Of a DNA stretch of 64,000 nt, positions 9,715-19,919 are shown one piece after another. The stretch is from Sphingobacteriales bacterium (GTDB lineage Bacteria > Bacteroidota > Bacteroidia > Sphingobacteriales > Sphingobacteriaceae), in contig JANXOD010000002.1 of assembly GCA_025353765.1 (NCBI GenBank), positions 1 to 64,000 on the forward strand, given 5' to 3'. How positions within the stretch are numbered: position 1 is the first letter of the stretch; each line of letters opens with the position of its first letter. Under the pieces are notes generated by a model. The model searched no databases. It saw only the letters and a program-made list of their open reading frames with translations, and was not told where the DNA came from. Made by a program: the position numbers and the translations under genes.

Positions 9715-10170
9715 CTAATTTGCTTCCACTAATGCTTTTATTGCAATCAATATTGGATTCCAGCCTTCGCCATTATTATAAGCTTCCTGGTATCTTTTTT
9801 CTCCGTTTGCAACTGTATTATAATCGCCTTGGGTTACTGTGAAAATCGTCTGTCCATTTTGAGTTGCTAAATCATAAGTTACGGTAAGATAGTTTTCGGG
9901 AATATCTTCTATTATTGAATTTGGGTCAATGGTGGTGTATGCTAAAAACTTTCCAGGTTCAATAGCTACAATAGTACCTTTTACTGCAACAAAATCTTTT
10001 CCTTCATAATCCATTCTCCATAATAAAGGGCTGCCTACTTTCCAGTCGGAAACGGTTTCGCAACCAAACATATATTTTTTTGTTTGTTCCGGATTTGTCA
10101 AAGCATCCCAAACTTTTGAAGCTGATGCATTAATAGTGATCATGCTTGTTACGACTAATGGTTTATTCAT
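9715..10170 (-). CDS. SRPBCC/AHSA1 family protein
   Basis: TINASASKVWDALTNPEQTKKYMFGCETVSDWKVGSPLLWR. Confidence 0.88.
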   Translation of the reverse strand: MNKPLVVTSMITINASASKVWDALTNPEQTKKYMFGCETVSDWKVGSPLLWRMDYEGKDFVAVKGTIVAIEPGKFLAYTTIDPNSIIEDIPENYLTVTYDLATQNGQTIFTVTQGDYNTVANGEKRYQEAYNNGEGWNPILIAIKALVEAN

Positions 10171-10239
10171 TTCTGATTTGTTTTATAATTGAGATATTTT
10201 CAATCTGTTATTGTTTATAAAATTCTGCTAAATAACATA

Positions 10240-10335
10240 AGGCTCACCACCTCCGCCGTCTTGTTCCGCTTCGCTTCACAATTCACATCCCCCAGCGGAG
10301 GAGATGCTTTTGCCCTCCGGCTGGCGGGGGTGCTT
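10240..10335. repeat. GC-rich palindromic (REP/MITE-like) element overlapping the 3' end of lnt
   Basis: cccccagcggagg ... cctccggctggcgggg imperfect inverted arms in an otherwise AT-rich region; also cacctccgccg. Confidence 0.6.
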
Positions 10336-11964
10336 ATTCCGTTTTTTAAATATCCCAATAAATAACAGTATTCCAAAAATGCCACTTCCAAAACATCCCA
10401 TTAAGGCAATATAGTCTCCATATTTAACATAAAAAGTTAGGTTTTCATTGAGGTTAATATCTTCTTTTAAAGCTGTTGGAACCCACCATTTAGATTGCTT
10501 TACAATATCGCCACGCTGGTTAATAAAAGCAGAAATACCCGTATTTGCAGATCGGGCAATCCAGCGCCGGGTTTCAATGGCTCTCAACTTTGCATATTCC
10601 AGATGCTGGTCTTTACCCGAGGTATTTCCCCACCAGCCATCGTTGGTAACAATGGCTATAAACTGGGCTCCTTTTTTAACGTAGTCTGCAACATAATTAC
10701 CCCAAATCGATTCGTAGCAAATAACAGGAGCGGCACCAACTCCGCTTTGAGAATAAAATACAGATGGTTCTTTTTGCTTTCCATAACCCCCTGTTGAACC
10801 CCCAAACCCTGCAAATATAGGTTTCATAAAGGCTAAAACGGATGCAAAAGGCAATTGCTCCACACCCGGAACTAATTTTGATTTATGATAAAACTGGACC
10901 TTTGGAGAGTTTTCTATCTGGATAGCCGCGTTAAAATTATCAAAATACAGTTTGGAGTTTTGATCAAAATTGGCTGTTTGGGTTTTTGCAGTATCATAAA
11001 CTGCATAGCTGGAAATACCGGATAATACATTGCCGTTTTTGTATTTTGAAAGAAACTGTTGGATCGACAAAAAATCAGGATCTGTTCTAATCTGTGCTTC
11101 ATCTTTATTTTCGGAAATAGCAGTTTCCGGCCAGATGAAATATTCGGTATTAACTTGTCCTGCAGAATCAGATAAACGGATCAATTGCTGTATCTGTGCA
11201 GATGAGGACATTAAGCCAAATTTGGCATAAGGATCAATATTGGGTTGTACTACTACCACATTCGCCGGATTCAGTTTTTCTTGATACCGATAATACATAA
11301 TAAGCGATATCGTTATTGGAATAAGAATATAAGTCCCTAATCCGGCTGTAAGTATCCATTTGGAAGCCCCCTTATCCAAAGAAGATTTAGGAGAGGTTTT
11401 AAAAGCAAGATACGTTTCAAAAACTAAAATATTCGAAACCAGCACCCAAAGTGTACCACCATAAACTCCTGTATATTCATACCATTGAACCAGGTAATGA
11501 GCTTGTGCGAAACCATTGCCTAAATTCATCCAGGGAAAAGCCAGATCCCAGGTTTGATGTAAATACTCATAAGCTATCCAGAAACAAACCAAGCCTGTGT
11601 AACTCCAAAATCGTGTACTTATCCGCCGAAGGCGATAGTATAACCAAAATGCAGAGGTCATTAATAGAGCAGCTAATCCGAAAGGAATTAAGGATATTAA
11701 AACAGCTACCCAGCTCGGCATTACTGCGTTTAAGGAGTTGAATACCCAATAAATACTGGCTGTATTCCAGATAAAAAAACACAGGCCACAAAGCCAGAAT
11801 ATATTTTTTCCTTTTTTGAGTTTATTAGAATTGATGACATTTTCTACTGCTAATAATAAGGGCACCAATGCGATTAATAAGGCTGGTGCTGTGAAAGGTA
11901 TGGGTGGCCAGGCAGACCATAATAGAAAAGCACTTAAAAGTGTCAGCAGTTGATTTTTGTTCAC
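10276..11964 (-). CDS. lnt: Apolipoprotein N-acyltransferase
   Basis: Multi-TM N-terminus plus nitrilase domain: FIWPETAI, KSKLVPGVEQLPF, PVICYESIWGNY, NDGWWGNTSGKDQHLEYAKLRAIETRRWIARSANTGIS. Confidence 0.95.
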   Translation of the reverse strand: MNKNQLLTLLSAFLLWSAWPPIPFTAPALLIALVPLLLAVENVINSNKLKKGKNIFWLCGLCFFIWNTASIYWVFNSLNAVMPSWVAVLISLIPFGLAALLMTSAFWLYYRLRRISTRFWSYTGLVCFWIAYEYLHQTWDLAFPWMNLGNGFAQAHYLVQWYEYTGVYGGTLWVLVSNILVFETYLAFKTSPKSSLDKGASKWILTAGLGTYILIPITISLIMYYRYQEKLNPANVVVVQPNIDPYAKFGLMSSSAQIQQLIRLSDSAGQVNTEYFIWPETAISENKDEAQIRTDPDFLSIQQFLSKYKNGNVLSGISSYAVYDTAKTQTANFDQNSKLYFDNFNAAIQIENSPKVQFYHKSKLVPGVEQLPFASVLAFMKPIFAGFGGSTGGYGKQKEPSVFYSQSGVGAAPVICYESIWGNYVADYVKKGAQFIAIVTNDGWWGNTSGKDQHLEYAKLRAIETRRWIARSANTGISAFINQRGDIVKQSKWWVPTALKEDINLNENLTFYVKYGDYIALMGCFGSGIFGILLFIGIFKKRNKHPRQPEGKSISSAGGCEL

Positions 11965-11966
11965 GT

Positions 11967-12557
11967 TTATAATTGCGATAAGATATCTGCTTTTTTAGTT
12001 TCGTATTCTTCCTGAGTGATCAATTGTTTTTCAAAAAGGATTTTTAACTTCTTTAATTTTAAAGTTACCTCATCTTCAGGAGATGCTTCTTCCATTTTTG
12101 TACGTTCGGGAGCTATTGCGTTACCTGATGCAGGCATTTTTTCATCAAAAGTTTGATTACGATCCAGCTCTTTCAGTTTTTCTAATTGCTCATTACAAAA
12201 CTGGTAAAGTTTGCGTGCCTGTATTTTTGGAATATAATCAGTAGCTACATTTTCGCCTTTTTGTGGGATGGCAATAAATTTAGCTCCGAAAAATTCTTCT
12301 TTGAAGGATACTTCTTTAATATCATCCCATTTAAAAGCAATAAAATTTGTAGTGAGGCCTAAATTGCCTGGTATACAAAATACAATGCGTTTGTTAGTTA
12401 CCGCAATGCAATCGGGAATAAGAGTAACAGCCGGTTTTTTTTGAATAGCTAAATACACTATCGCCTCACCTGAAGTAAGCATATCACGCAATTTCCCCAA
12501 AATCTTCTCCGATGTTTTTGGGTCCTGCTCATCTGTTAAATATTGTTCAATCCACAT
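11967..12557 (-). CDS. PH-like domain protein with C-terminal SHOCT motif
   Basis: IAVTNKRIVFCIPG...FIAFKWDDIKEVSF; C-terminal LKKLKILFEKQLITQEEYETKKADILSQL. Confidence 0.8.
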   Translation of the reverse strand: MWIEQYLTDEQDPKTSEKILGKLRDMLTSGEAIVYLAIQKKPAVTLIPDCIAVTNKRIVFCIPGNLGLTTNFIAFKWDDIKEVSFKEEFFGAKFIAIPQKGENVATDYIPKIQARKLYQFCNEQLEKLKELDRNQTFDEKMPASGNAIAPERTKMEEASPEDEVTLKLKKLKILFEKQLITQEEYETKKADILSQL

Positions 12558-12622
12558 GTTTTTTAGTACTTAGTATTAAGTATATAGTTTAGACATTTAT
12601 CTTTGCTCTTGTATCCCAATCT

Positions 12623-13294
12623 TCATTTTCCCGCCACACAAATTACGAACTCTCCTTTTAACGTATGAGTTTCAAAATGTATTTTAATCTCGTTTAAAGT
12701 TCCGCGTACTGTTTCTTCAAAAAGTTTAGTTAGCTCCCGCGATACAGATGCTTCCCGGTCTGCACCTAAGTATTGGCTTAATTCTTCTAATGTTTTTAAT
12801 ATGCGATGTGGAGATTCATAAAAAATCATCGTACGCTCTTCATTAACTAATTCTTTTAAACGGGTTTGGCGACCTTTTTTCACAGGTAAAAATCCTTCAA
12901 AAATAAATCTATCAGCCGAAAGGCCAGAATTAACCAATGCCGGAACAAAAGCAGTTGCACCGGGTAAACATTCTACAGCAAGTTCATTTTTTAAAGCCTC
13001 CCGAACCAATAAAAATCCGGGGTCTGAAATTGCTGGAGTTCCGGCATCAGATATTAAGGCAATTTGCTGTCCTTCTTTTAAAAAGCGAATAATTTCTGTA
13101 ACTGATTTATGTTCATTATGCTGATGATGGGAAAACACTTTTTTGTTTATCCCAAAATGCTTTAATAAAGGTGCGCTTGTCCTTGTATCTTCGGCTAAGA
13201 TTAAATCAACCTCTTTAAGTATACGAATTGCTCTGAAAGTCATATCTTCCAGATTGCCGATGGGGGTAGGTACAAGGTAGAGTTTACCGGTCAT
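12623..13294 (-). CDS. rsmI: 16S rRNA (cytidine-2'-O)-methyltransferase
   Basis: LYLVPTPIGNLEDMTFRAIRILKEVDLILAEDTRTS...SDAGTPAISDPG. Confidence 0.95.
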   Translation of the reverse strand: MTGKLYLVPTPIGNLEDMTFRAIRILKEVDLILAEDTRTSAPLLKHFGINKKVFSHHQHNEHKSVTEIIRFLKEGQQIALISDAGTPAISDPGFLLVREALKNELAVECLPGATAFVPALVNSGLSADRFIFEGFLPVKKGRQTRLKELVNEERTMIFYESPHRILKTLEELSQYLGADREASVSRELTKLFEETVRGTLNEIKIHFETHTLKGEFVICVAGK

Positions 13295-13402
13295 TTTTAT
13301 GAATGTGAGTTTTAATTTTCAGGGATGAATTAGGAAAATATCCAAACTCCAAACCTCAAACTCCAAACTGTTTATATCTTTGTGACAAATACATATTTAA
13401 AG

Positions 13403-14674
13403 ATGCTGCAAGTTAATTATATCCGCGAAAATAGGGAACAAGTTTTAGAACGTTTAGCTGTTAAAAATTTCAAACAACCAGAACTGGTAGATCAGATCAT
13501 TCAATTGGATGAAGACCGCCGGCAAACACAGAATTTGTTAGACTCCGTTTTGGCAGAAGCTAATTCTACAGCTAAACAAATTGGCGACTTAATGCGCCAG
13601 GGCAAAAAAGATGAAGCAGAAGCTGTAAAGGCAAAATCTTCTTCTTTTAAAGATCAGACTAAAACCTTAGGAGATAAGTTAACAGCCATTGAAACACTTT
13701 TACAAGTTGAATTGATTTTATTGCCAAATCTACCACATCAAACCGTTCCAAAAGGAAGTACGCCTGAAGAAAATGAAGTGGTTTTGGAGCATGGTATTAT
13801 GCCAAAATTATTTGCTAATGCTTTACCCCATTGGGAACTTGCCGCAAAGTATGATATTATAGATTTTGAGCTTGGCAATAAAATAGCAGGTGCAGGTTTC
13901 CCTGTTTACAAAGGCAAAGGAGCCAAACTACAGCGTGCTTTAATCAATTTTTTTTTAGATGAAGCAGAAAAAGCCGGCTATCGAGAAATGCAACCGCCTA
14001 TTGTAGTAAATGAAGCTTCGGGTTTTGGTACTGGCCAGCTTCCAGATAAGGAAGGGCAAATGTACCACATAGGTATGGATAATCTTTATTTGATACCAAC
14101 TGCAGAAGTTCCACTTACTAATTTATACCGGGATGTAGTTGTAAAAGAAGAAGAATTGCCTATTAAAAACTGTGGTTATACGCCTTGTTTTCGCCGGGAG
14201 GCCGGATCATATGGTGCTCACGTTCGCGGATTGAATCGTTTGCATCAGTTTGATAAAGTTGAAATCGTTCAGATAGCTCATCCTGAAAAGTCATATAAGA
14301 TTTTAGAAGAAATGAGCACTTACGTGCAATCCTTATTGCAGGCTTTAGAACTACCTTATCGGGTACTTAGTTTATGCGGAGGCGATATGAGTTTTACCTC
14401 TGCTAAAACCTATGATATGGAAGTTTGGTGTGCTGCACAGGCTCGATGGTTGGAAGTGTCTTCAGTATCAAACTTCGAAACCTACCAAAGTAACCGCTTA
14501 AAACTCCGCTATAAAGGAAAAGAAGGAAAAGCGCAACTGGCTCACACATTAAATGGGAGTGCTTTAGCATTGCCACGTATTGTAGCCTCACTTTTAGAAA
14601 ATAATCAAACAGAAAAAGGTATTCGTATACCTAAAGTATTAGTCCCCTACACTAAGTTTGAGTGTATAGAATGA
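13403..14674 (+). CDS. serS: Serine--tRNA ligase
   Basis: MLQVNYIRENREQVLERLAVKNF; class II motifs TAEVPLTNLYRD, CFRREAGSYG..RGLNRLHQFDKVE. Start set at ATG 13403 rather than the ORF start 13382. Confidence 0.95.
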   Translation: MLQVNYIRENREQVLERLAVKNFKQPELVDQIIQLDEDRRQTQNLLDSVLAEANSTAKQIGDLMRQGKKDEAEAVKAKSSSFKDQTKTLGDKLTAIETLLQVELILLPNLPHQTVPKGSTPEENEVVLEHGIMPKLFANALPHWELAAKYDIIDFELGNKIAGAGFPVYKGKGAKLQRALINFFLDEAEKAGYREMQPPIVVNEASGFGTGQLPDKEGQMYHIGMDNLYLIPTAEVPLTNLYRDVVVKEEELPIKNCGYTPCFRREAGSYGAHVRGLNRLHQFDKVEIVQIAHPEKSYKILEEMSTYVQSLLQALELPYRVLSLCGGDMSFTSAKTYDMEVWCAAQARWLEVSSVSNFETYQSNRLKLRYKGKEGKAQLAHTLNGSALALPRIVASLLENNQTEKGIRIPKVLVPYTKFECIE

Positions 14675-14790
14675 TTTATGTAAGAAATAAATTTTCAGTA
14701 CGATCAAACAAAACTACTATATAATTGGTATATGGTTGTATCAGTCAGTTTCCATAAATATTGGGAAATCCTCTGAAACATCCTTATATT

Positions 14791-15171
14791 ATGATAAAAC
14801 GAATTTTAATATTAGATGACGATCCTGGGGTATTAGAAGTTATTGATTTAGCACTTACGTATTCTGGTTTTCAGGTTAGGCCTTTGCTTGTAAGTGAGAA
14901 TATATTTCAAATGGTTAATGATTTTGAACCCCATCTAATTATTATAGATTATATACTGCGGGGAACCAATGGCGGGGAAGTTTGCAGGCAATTGAAAAAT
15001 GATCCATCCACAAAACAGATTCCTATTATTATGCTATCTGCATATGTAGAATTAGATCAAGCTATTGATGATAGTTATGGTCATACCGTTTTTATATCTA
15101 AGCCTTTTGATTTGTCTTATCTTTTGAGTAAAATTAATGAGTGTACCCAATCCTTACCGCCAGTAATTTAG
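14791..15171 (+). CDS. Single-domain response regulator (CheY-like)
   Basis: MIKRILILDDDPGVLEVID...LIIIDYILRGTNGGEVCRQLK...PIIMLSA...FISKPFD. Confidence 0.9.
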   Translation: MIKRILILDDDPGVLEVIDLALTYSGFQVRPLLVSENIFQMVNDFEPHLIIIDYILRGTNGGEVCRQLKNDPSTKQIPIIMLSAYVELDQAIDDSYGHTVFISKPFDLSYLLSKINECTQSLPPVI

Positions 15172-15346
15172 ACTCAATGTATATATTGTCTAGGCTTTTA
15201 TAATAAATGCAAGTAGTTTCCTAGTTATTAATCCGTATCTATACCCCATAGACGTATTTAAAAAGTTACAGACATTTGTTTTATAGTTAAGTATATTTAT
15301 CATAATAAATTAAATAGAATACACATATTAATAGATATTAGAGTTT

Positions 15347-16018
15347 ATGGCATTATCACCTATCATTTCAATTAAAGTTTTGTTAGTAGAGGACCATACT
15401 ATCGTTCGAAATGGTATTAAATCTTTATTGAATAATGAATCTAATATCCAAGTAGTTGCAGAAGCAGTAAATGGCCGTGAAGCTCTTCAAATTCTTGAAA
15501 AAAATGCAGATATCGATGTTATTCTTTTAGATCTTAATATGCCTGAAATGGGTGGAATGGAGCTGCTGAAAAATTTAACGCAATTATTTCCTTCTAAAAA
15601 GGTAATTATACTTTCTATGTTAGATCATGAAAATTATGTTTGGGAAGGATTGAGTTTAGGCGCAATGGGTTATCTTCTTAAAAATATTAGCAATGAGGAA
15701 CTTATGTTTGCGATTAACCACATATCTGTGGGAGGTAAATATATTTGCAGTGAACTGGCATTTAAAATGATGGCCAGGACACCTCAGTTGTCAGAATCTA
15801 TAGATGGATATGATGGAGCGCATATAGACTTATCTAAACGTGAAATAGAAGTACTTAAACTTATAGCTGAAGGATATACTAATCATGAAATAGCGGATAA
15901 ACTTTTTACAAGCAGACGTACGGTTGAAGGCCATCGTCAAAACTTGATTGAAAAAACAGGCGTCAAAAATTCGGCAGCATTAATTCTTCATGCTGTACGT
16001 GTAGGCATACTTAAATAA
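15347..16018 (+). CDS. NarL/FixJ-family response regulator with LuxR HTH
   Basis: KVLLVEDHTIVRNGIKSLL...VILLDLNMPEMGG...LSKREIEVLKLIAEGYTNHEIADKLFTSRRTVEGHRQNLIEKTG. Confidence 0.95.
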   Translation: MALSPIISIKVLLVEDHTIVRNGIKSLLNNESNIQVVAEAVNGREALQILEKNADIDVILLDLNMPEMGGMELLKNLTQLFPSKKVIILSMLDHENYVWEGLSLGAMGYLLKNISNEELMFAINHISVGGKYICSELAFKMMARTPQLSESIDGYDGAHIDLSKREIEVLKLIAEGYTNHEIADKLFTSRRTVEGHRQNLIEKTGVKNSAALILHAVRVGILK

Positions 16019-19000
16019 TCGCTTGGAGTTCAGCTATAGGTATATCAATCAATACACTTGTTCCTTTACCTTTAGCTGTTTCTATATTAAATTGACCATT
16101 AAGTAGTTTTACCCTATTACTAATGCTACGCAATCCAAAACCTTTTGTTTTTGAAGTTAATGCAGTATTAAATCCTAAGCCATTATCTTTAAATTGTACA
16201 GAAATATAATCTGAACTTTTATTGATAGAAATATATGCACTAGTTGCCTGCGAATGTTTTAATAAATTATTGATAAGTTCTTGTACAATTCTAAAAATAG
16301 CTACTTCTAAATCTGGCTTCATTCTTACTTTTAAGCCGGATAAACTTAGATTATATTTTATAGATGCTTTAAAGAGTGTTTTCCTTAAAAGATCTCTTAG
16401 CACTGTCTCTAAACCAAAATCTTGCAATATAACTGGCATTAACTCAAAAGAGATAGTTTTTGTTGCTTCAATAGCATCATCTAATAGTCTATTAGTTATG
16501 GTCTTAATCTCTACATTGTCTTTTTTTGAATCACTTTTATCCGGATCTAATATATTCAGGCTTAATTTTGCCCCATACAAAACTTGTCCCAGCCCATTAT
16601 GAAGTGCTTCTGCAATGCGTTTTCGTTCCTCTTCCTGAGTTTGCAAAATGGCATTTGATATTTCCTTTTGCTGCATTAATTTTAAATTAATACTCTCCTC
16701 TTCTAATTTCTTGCTTTCTGTAATATCCTGTGCAATGCCAATTATCTGTATAGGGTTTCCTTTTTCATCCCGTTTAAAAATGGCTGTTCTGCACTTAATC
16801 CAATGCCAATTACCATAAGTATCTTGAAGGCGATATTTCATTTCCCTTAATTCATTATCTTTTGCTTCCAGGGAAGATGCAAGACTTTGGTGAACTATTT
16901 CCTGATCATCGGGATGAATCAATAACTCTATGAACTGATCTCTCATATCTATTACATCCTGTGGAGAATAATTGAGAATTTCGTAAACTGCCTGGTTCAT
17001 ATAAATGATTCTTATTTCTCTAAGATCAAGTACATACAATACATCAGGTGTGGAATCAGTAATGTGTTCAATAAAGTGTTGGCTTTCTTTTAATTGCTCT
17101 TCTGCCTTTTTTTGCTCAGTAATAAGCTGACTTATACCAATTACTTGCCAAACTCTTCCGTCTTCTGTCTTTTTAAATATCGTGTCTCTTCTGCGAAACC
17201 ATTGCCAAACTCCTTCTATATCTTTTATTCTGAATTCAAATTGTCGTATTTCATTATCCTTTAGTGTAAATAAACTATTTTTGTATTTAAGACTTGCAGA
17301 TAAATCATCCGGGTGCATCATTATTTTGACTACATCCCGTCCATATTCAGCAATAGATTGTTTTGTGTATCCTAATACTGTATAAGGATCTCTGTTTATA
17401 AAAAAAGTTCGTCTATCTGTAACATCAAATACATCAATAATATCAGGTGTAGTGTCTGTTATATGTTGTATAAAATGTTGGTTTTCCTTCAAACGTTCTT
17501 CTGCAAGTTTTTTATCATGTATGTCGGTAGCGGTACCTACCCATGAAATAATCCGGCCATTTTCATCTTCCATAGGTACGGCTCTGGCCAGATGCCAACG
17601 ATATTCATTATCATACCGTTTTGCTTTAAATTCCAACTCATAAGGCTCGCCACTTTTCACCGCATGTAGCCAAAGCTTTATAGCTTTTTTCTGAAAATCA
17701 GCATGTATGGTTTGTGCCCATCCAGAGCCTTTCATTTCCTCGGAGCTTAAACCGGTATATTCATAGGTTCTGTCATTAAAATAATCATAATATCCATTAG
17801 GCAGAGATGTCCATGCCATTTGAGGAAGAGCATTAATTAGTAGTCTGAATCTCGACTCGCTATCTACTAGTTTTTGTTCAGCGAGTTTTTGTTCGGTTAT
17901 GTCTTGTGCTGTACCAATGATTGTTAAAGAATTAGTCTTCTTATCAATTTCAATATTGCCTCGACAGTAAACATATCGTATATCACCGTTCTTTCTAACA
18001 ATACGCATACTATATGGCTTAAATTTATGATTGGTTAAAGCTTCCTCATTCGTTTTTTTTACTAATTCCAAATCATCAGGATGAATTAAAGAATAAAACA
18101 TTTCAAACGTAGGGGCAGAGCCTTGTGGTTTAAGACCATAAATACAATATAATTCATCTGACCAAGAGATTTTATCTGTGGCCAATTGATGCTCCCAGCT
18201 ACCAATATGTGCAATAGCTTCAGCTTGTTTAAATAGAGATTCACTTTTTTGTAAAATTTCTTTTGCCTGTACTTGTTCAGTAATATTCTGCGTAGCGCCC
18301 CTTAGAAAAAGCGGTTGGCCATTGTCGCCCTTAATTACTTCTGCTAATGCCCGCACCCATTTTTTTTCTCCTTTAGAAGTTGTGATCAGGCTTGTTTTGT
18401 CATAAGATTCCCCGGTTTTTAAAGCTCTTTTTACCAGGTTATTAAGTGATCTTACATCTTTCCGTTGGAAAAAGCTGACTGCTTTTTTATATGTTATTTC
18501 ACATTCTTGGGGTTGTAATCCATGCATTTGGTATAGTTCGTCCGTCCAGGAAACTTTATTATTTTCTATATCCCATTCCCAGCTTCCTATCTGTGCTATT
18601 TGTTGTGCTCCTGTAAGCCTTTGATATTCTAATTTAAATTTCTCTTCTATGAGTTTCTGTTGTGTGATATCCTGTATTGATCCTATGAATAGGTTTTCAT
18701 CTGAGGGGGGTGACATTAACTTATTCTTAATTTTTAAATGCCTTAATTCACCATCAGGCTGATATATTCTATATTCTATCTCAATAATTTGCTGTTGGTG
18801 AAGTATTTTTTGAATAGCCTGAGCTACTTTATTACGATCTTGCGGATGTATATATGTAGAAAATGCCTCCCAACCAGCACTTATTGATTGTGGTTCTATA
18901 CCATATATTGAATAAACATTATCCGAAAATGAAATTTCTTCAGTATTTAAATTCCAACTCCAACTTCCTATTCCTGATAACTGCTCTGCCTGCTTGAATA

Positions 19001-19076
19001 ATTCATTTTGTAAGACAATTTGTTCATGTGTTGTTTCAAATTGGCTGTAACTTATTTTGTGATCACTGATTTTCAT
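16011..19076 (-). CDS. Soluble multi-PAS sensor histidine kinase (HisKA_3/HATPase)
   Basis: Six PAS/PAC-like units (e.g. AQIGSWEWDIENNKVSWTDELYQMHGL); H-box ERKRIAEALHNGLGQVLYGAKLSL; N and G boxes ELINNLLKHS, FKDNGLGFN, GFGLRSISNRV; no clear TM segment. Confidence 0.92.
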   Translation of the reverse strand: MKISDHKISYSQFETTHEQIVLQNELFKQAEQLSGIGSWSWNLNTEEISFSDNVYSIYGIEPQSISAGWEAFSTYIHPQDRNKVAQAIQKILHQQQIIEIEYRIYQPDGELRHLKIKNKLMSPPSDENLFIGSIQDITQQKLIEEKFKLEYQRLTGAQQIAQIGSWEWDIENNKVSWTDELYQMHGLQPQECEITYKKAVSFFQRKDVRSLNNLVKRALKTGESYDKTSLITTSKGEKKWVRALAEVIKGDNGQPLFLRGATQNITEQVQAKEILQKSESLFKQAEAIAHIGSWEHQLATDKISWSDELYCIYGLKPQGSAPTFEMFYSLIHPDDLELVKKTNEEALTNHKFKPYSMRIVRKNGDIRYVYCRGNIEIDKKTNSLTIIGTAQDITEQKLAEQKLVDSESRFRLLINALPQMAWTSLPNGYYDYFNDRTYEYTGLSSEEMKGSGWAQTIHADFQKKAIKLWLHAVKSGEPYELEFKAKRYDNEYRWHLARAVPMEDENGRIISWVGTATDIHDKKLAEERLKENQHFIQHITDTTPDIIDVFDVTDRRTFFINRDPYTVLGYTKQSIAEYGRDVVKIMMHPDDLSASLKYKNSLFTLKDNEIRQFEFRIKDIEGVWQWFRRRDTIFKKTEDGRVWQVIGISQLITEQKKAEEQLKESQHFIEHITDSTPDVLYVLDLREIRIIYMNQAVYEILNYSPQDVIDMRDQFIELLIHPDDQEIVHQSLASSLEAKDNELREMKYRLQDTYGNWHWIKCRTAIFKRDEKGNPIQIIGIAQDITESKKLEEESINLKLMQQKEISNAILQTQEEERKRIAEALHNGLGQVLYGAKLSLNILDPDKSDSKKDNVEIKTITNRLLDDAIEATKTISFELMPVILQDFGLETVLRDLLRKTLFKASIKYNLSLSGLKVRMKPDLEVAIFRIVQELINNLLKHSQATSAYISINKSSDYISVQFKDNGLGFNTALTSKTKGFGLRSISNRVKLLNGQFNIETAKGKGTSVLIDIPIAELQAII

Positions 19077-19451
19077 TGGAATAGTATTTTTAAATTTTAC
19101 TAGTTAGGTAGTATTATAATAGTTTAAATATAAACAACAAGTATTTTAAACCCTATAACGAAAGAATAAAATACGTATTTATAACAAAGAATTGCGTAGT
19201 TATTCCCTCCTCAAGTCCACACTTTATTAACTTATTTATATATTCTTAAATAATTAAATAAAATTAATGTAAATCTTAGATACCTACTTATTTAAGGAAT
19301 ATTTTATTCCTCTATAAAAGCTATCATATGAGGAATATAAGTAGACTAAAGAAAAACACGTACTTATTTTCGCTCATTTAGGTATTATTACCCTTTTAGA
19401 TATTTATACATTCAAAGACATTTGTAGTATAATGTTAAGAAATTTATAATT

Positions 19452-19763
19452 ATGGAAACAATTTTAACACCTCATGTATTAGGACTCTTAATCGAACAAG
19501 GGTATACGTATGTATTGGCAAAAACAAAAAATGTAATTAAAAAAAATACTTCAGTCAGCATTATGCTTACGCCTGTTAGAAATAAGCCTCGTCTGGAAGA
19601 ATTACCTCTGGAATATGATACTTATTTTAAAATAACGCGGGAACCTATGCAGATGGCTTGCGGAATTGACGATACCGAGATTCTCTTAATTAAATCGGGA
19701 GAGGCATCTCAAAGTCTAAATGATTATAGTTTTTCTACTAAAGAAGCAAATGGAATTTTATAG
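19452..19763 (+). CDS. Hypothetical protein, 103 aa
   Basis: Intact ORF in an intergenic gap, followed by a strong terminator hairpin. Confidence 0.5.
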   Translation: METILTPHVLGLLIEQGYTYVLAKTKNVIKKNTSVSIMLTPVRNKPRLEELPLEYDTYFKITREPMQMACGIDDTEILLIKSGEASQSLNDYSFSTKEANGIL

Positions 19764-19803
19764 TATGTAAATAAGATCTTAATAGTACCCTACTCTATTT
19801 ATG

Positions 19804-19848
19804 AAAACAAGAGGCCTTTGGATTAACCCAGAGGCTTTCTTGTTTTTA
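19804..19848. terminator. Strong bidirectional terminator between convergent genes
   Basis: AAAACAAGA ggcctttgg ... cccagaggcttt CTTGTTTTT. Confidence 0.8.
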
Positions 19849-19919
19849 TAAATAAATCGTTCTAATTTCTAATATTATTGTCCTGTAAAGAAGTGTGTTG
19901 ATTGAGCGTAAAGACAGGC

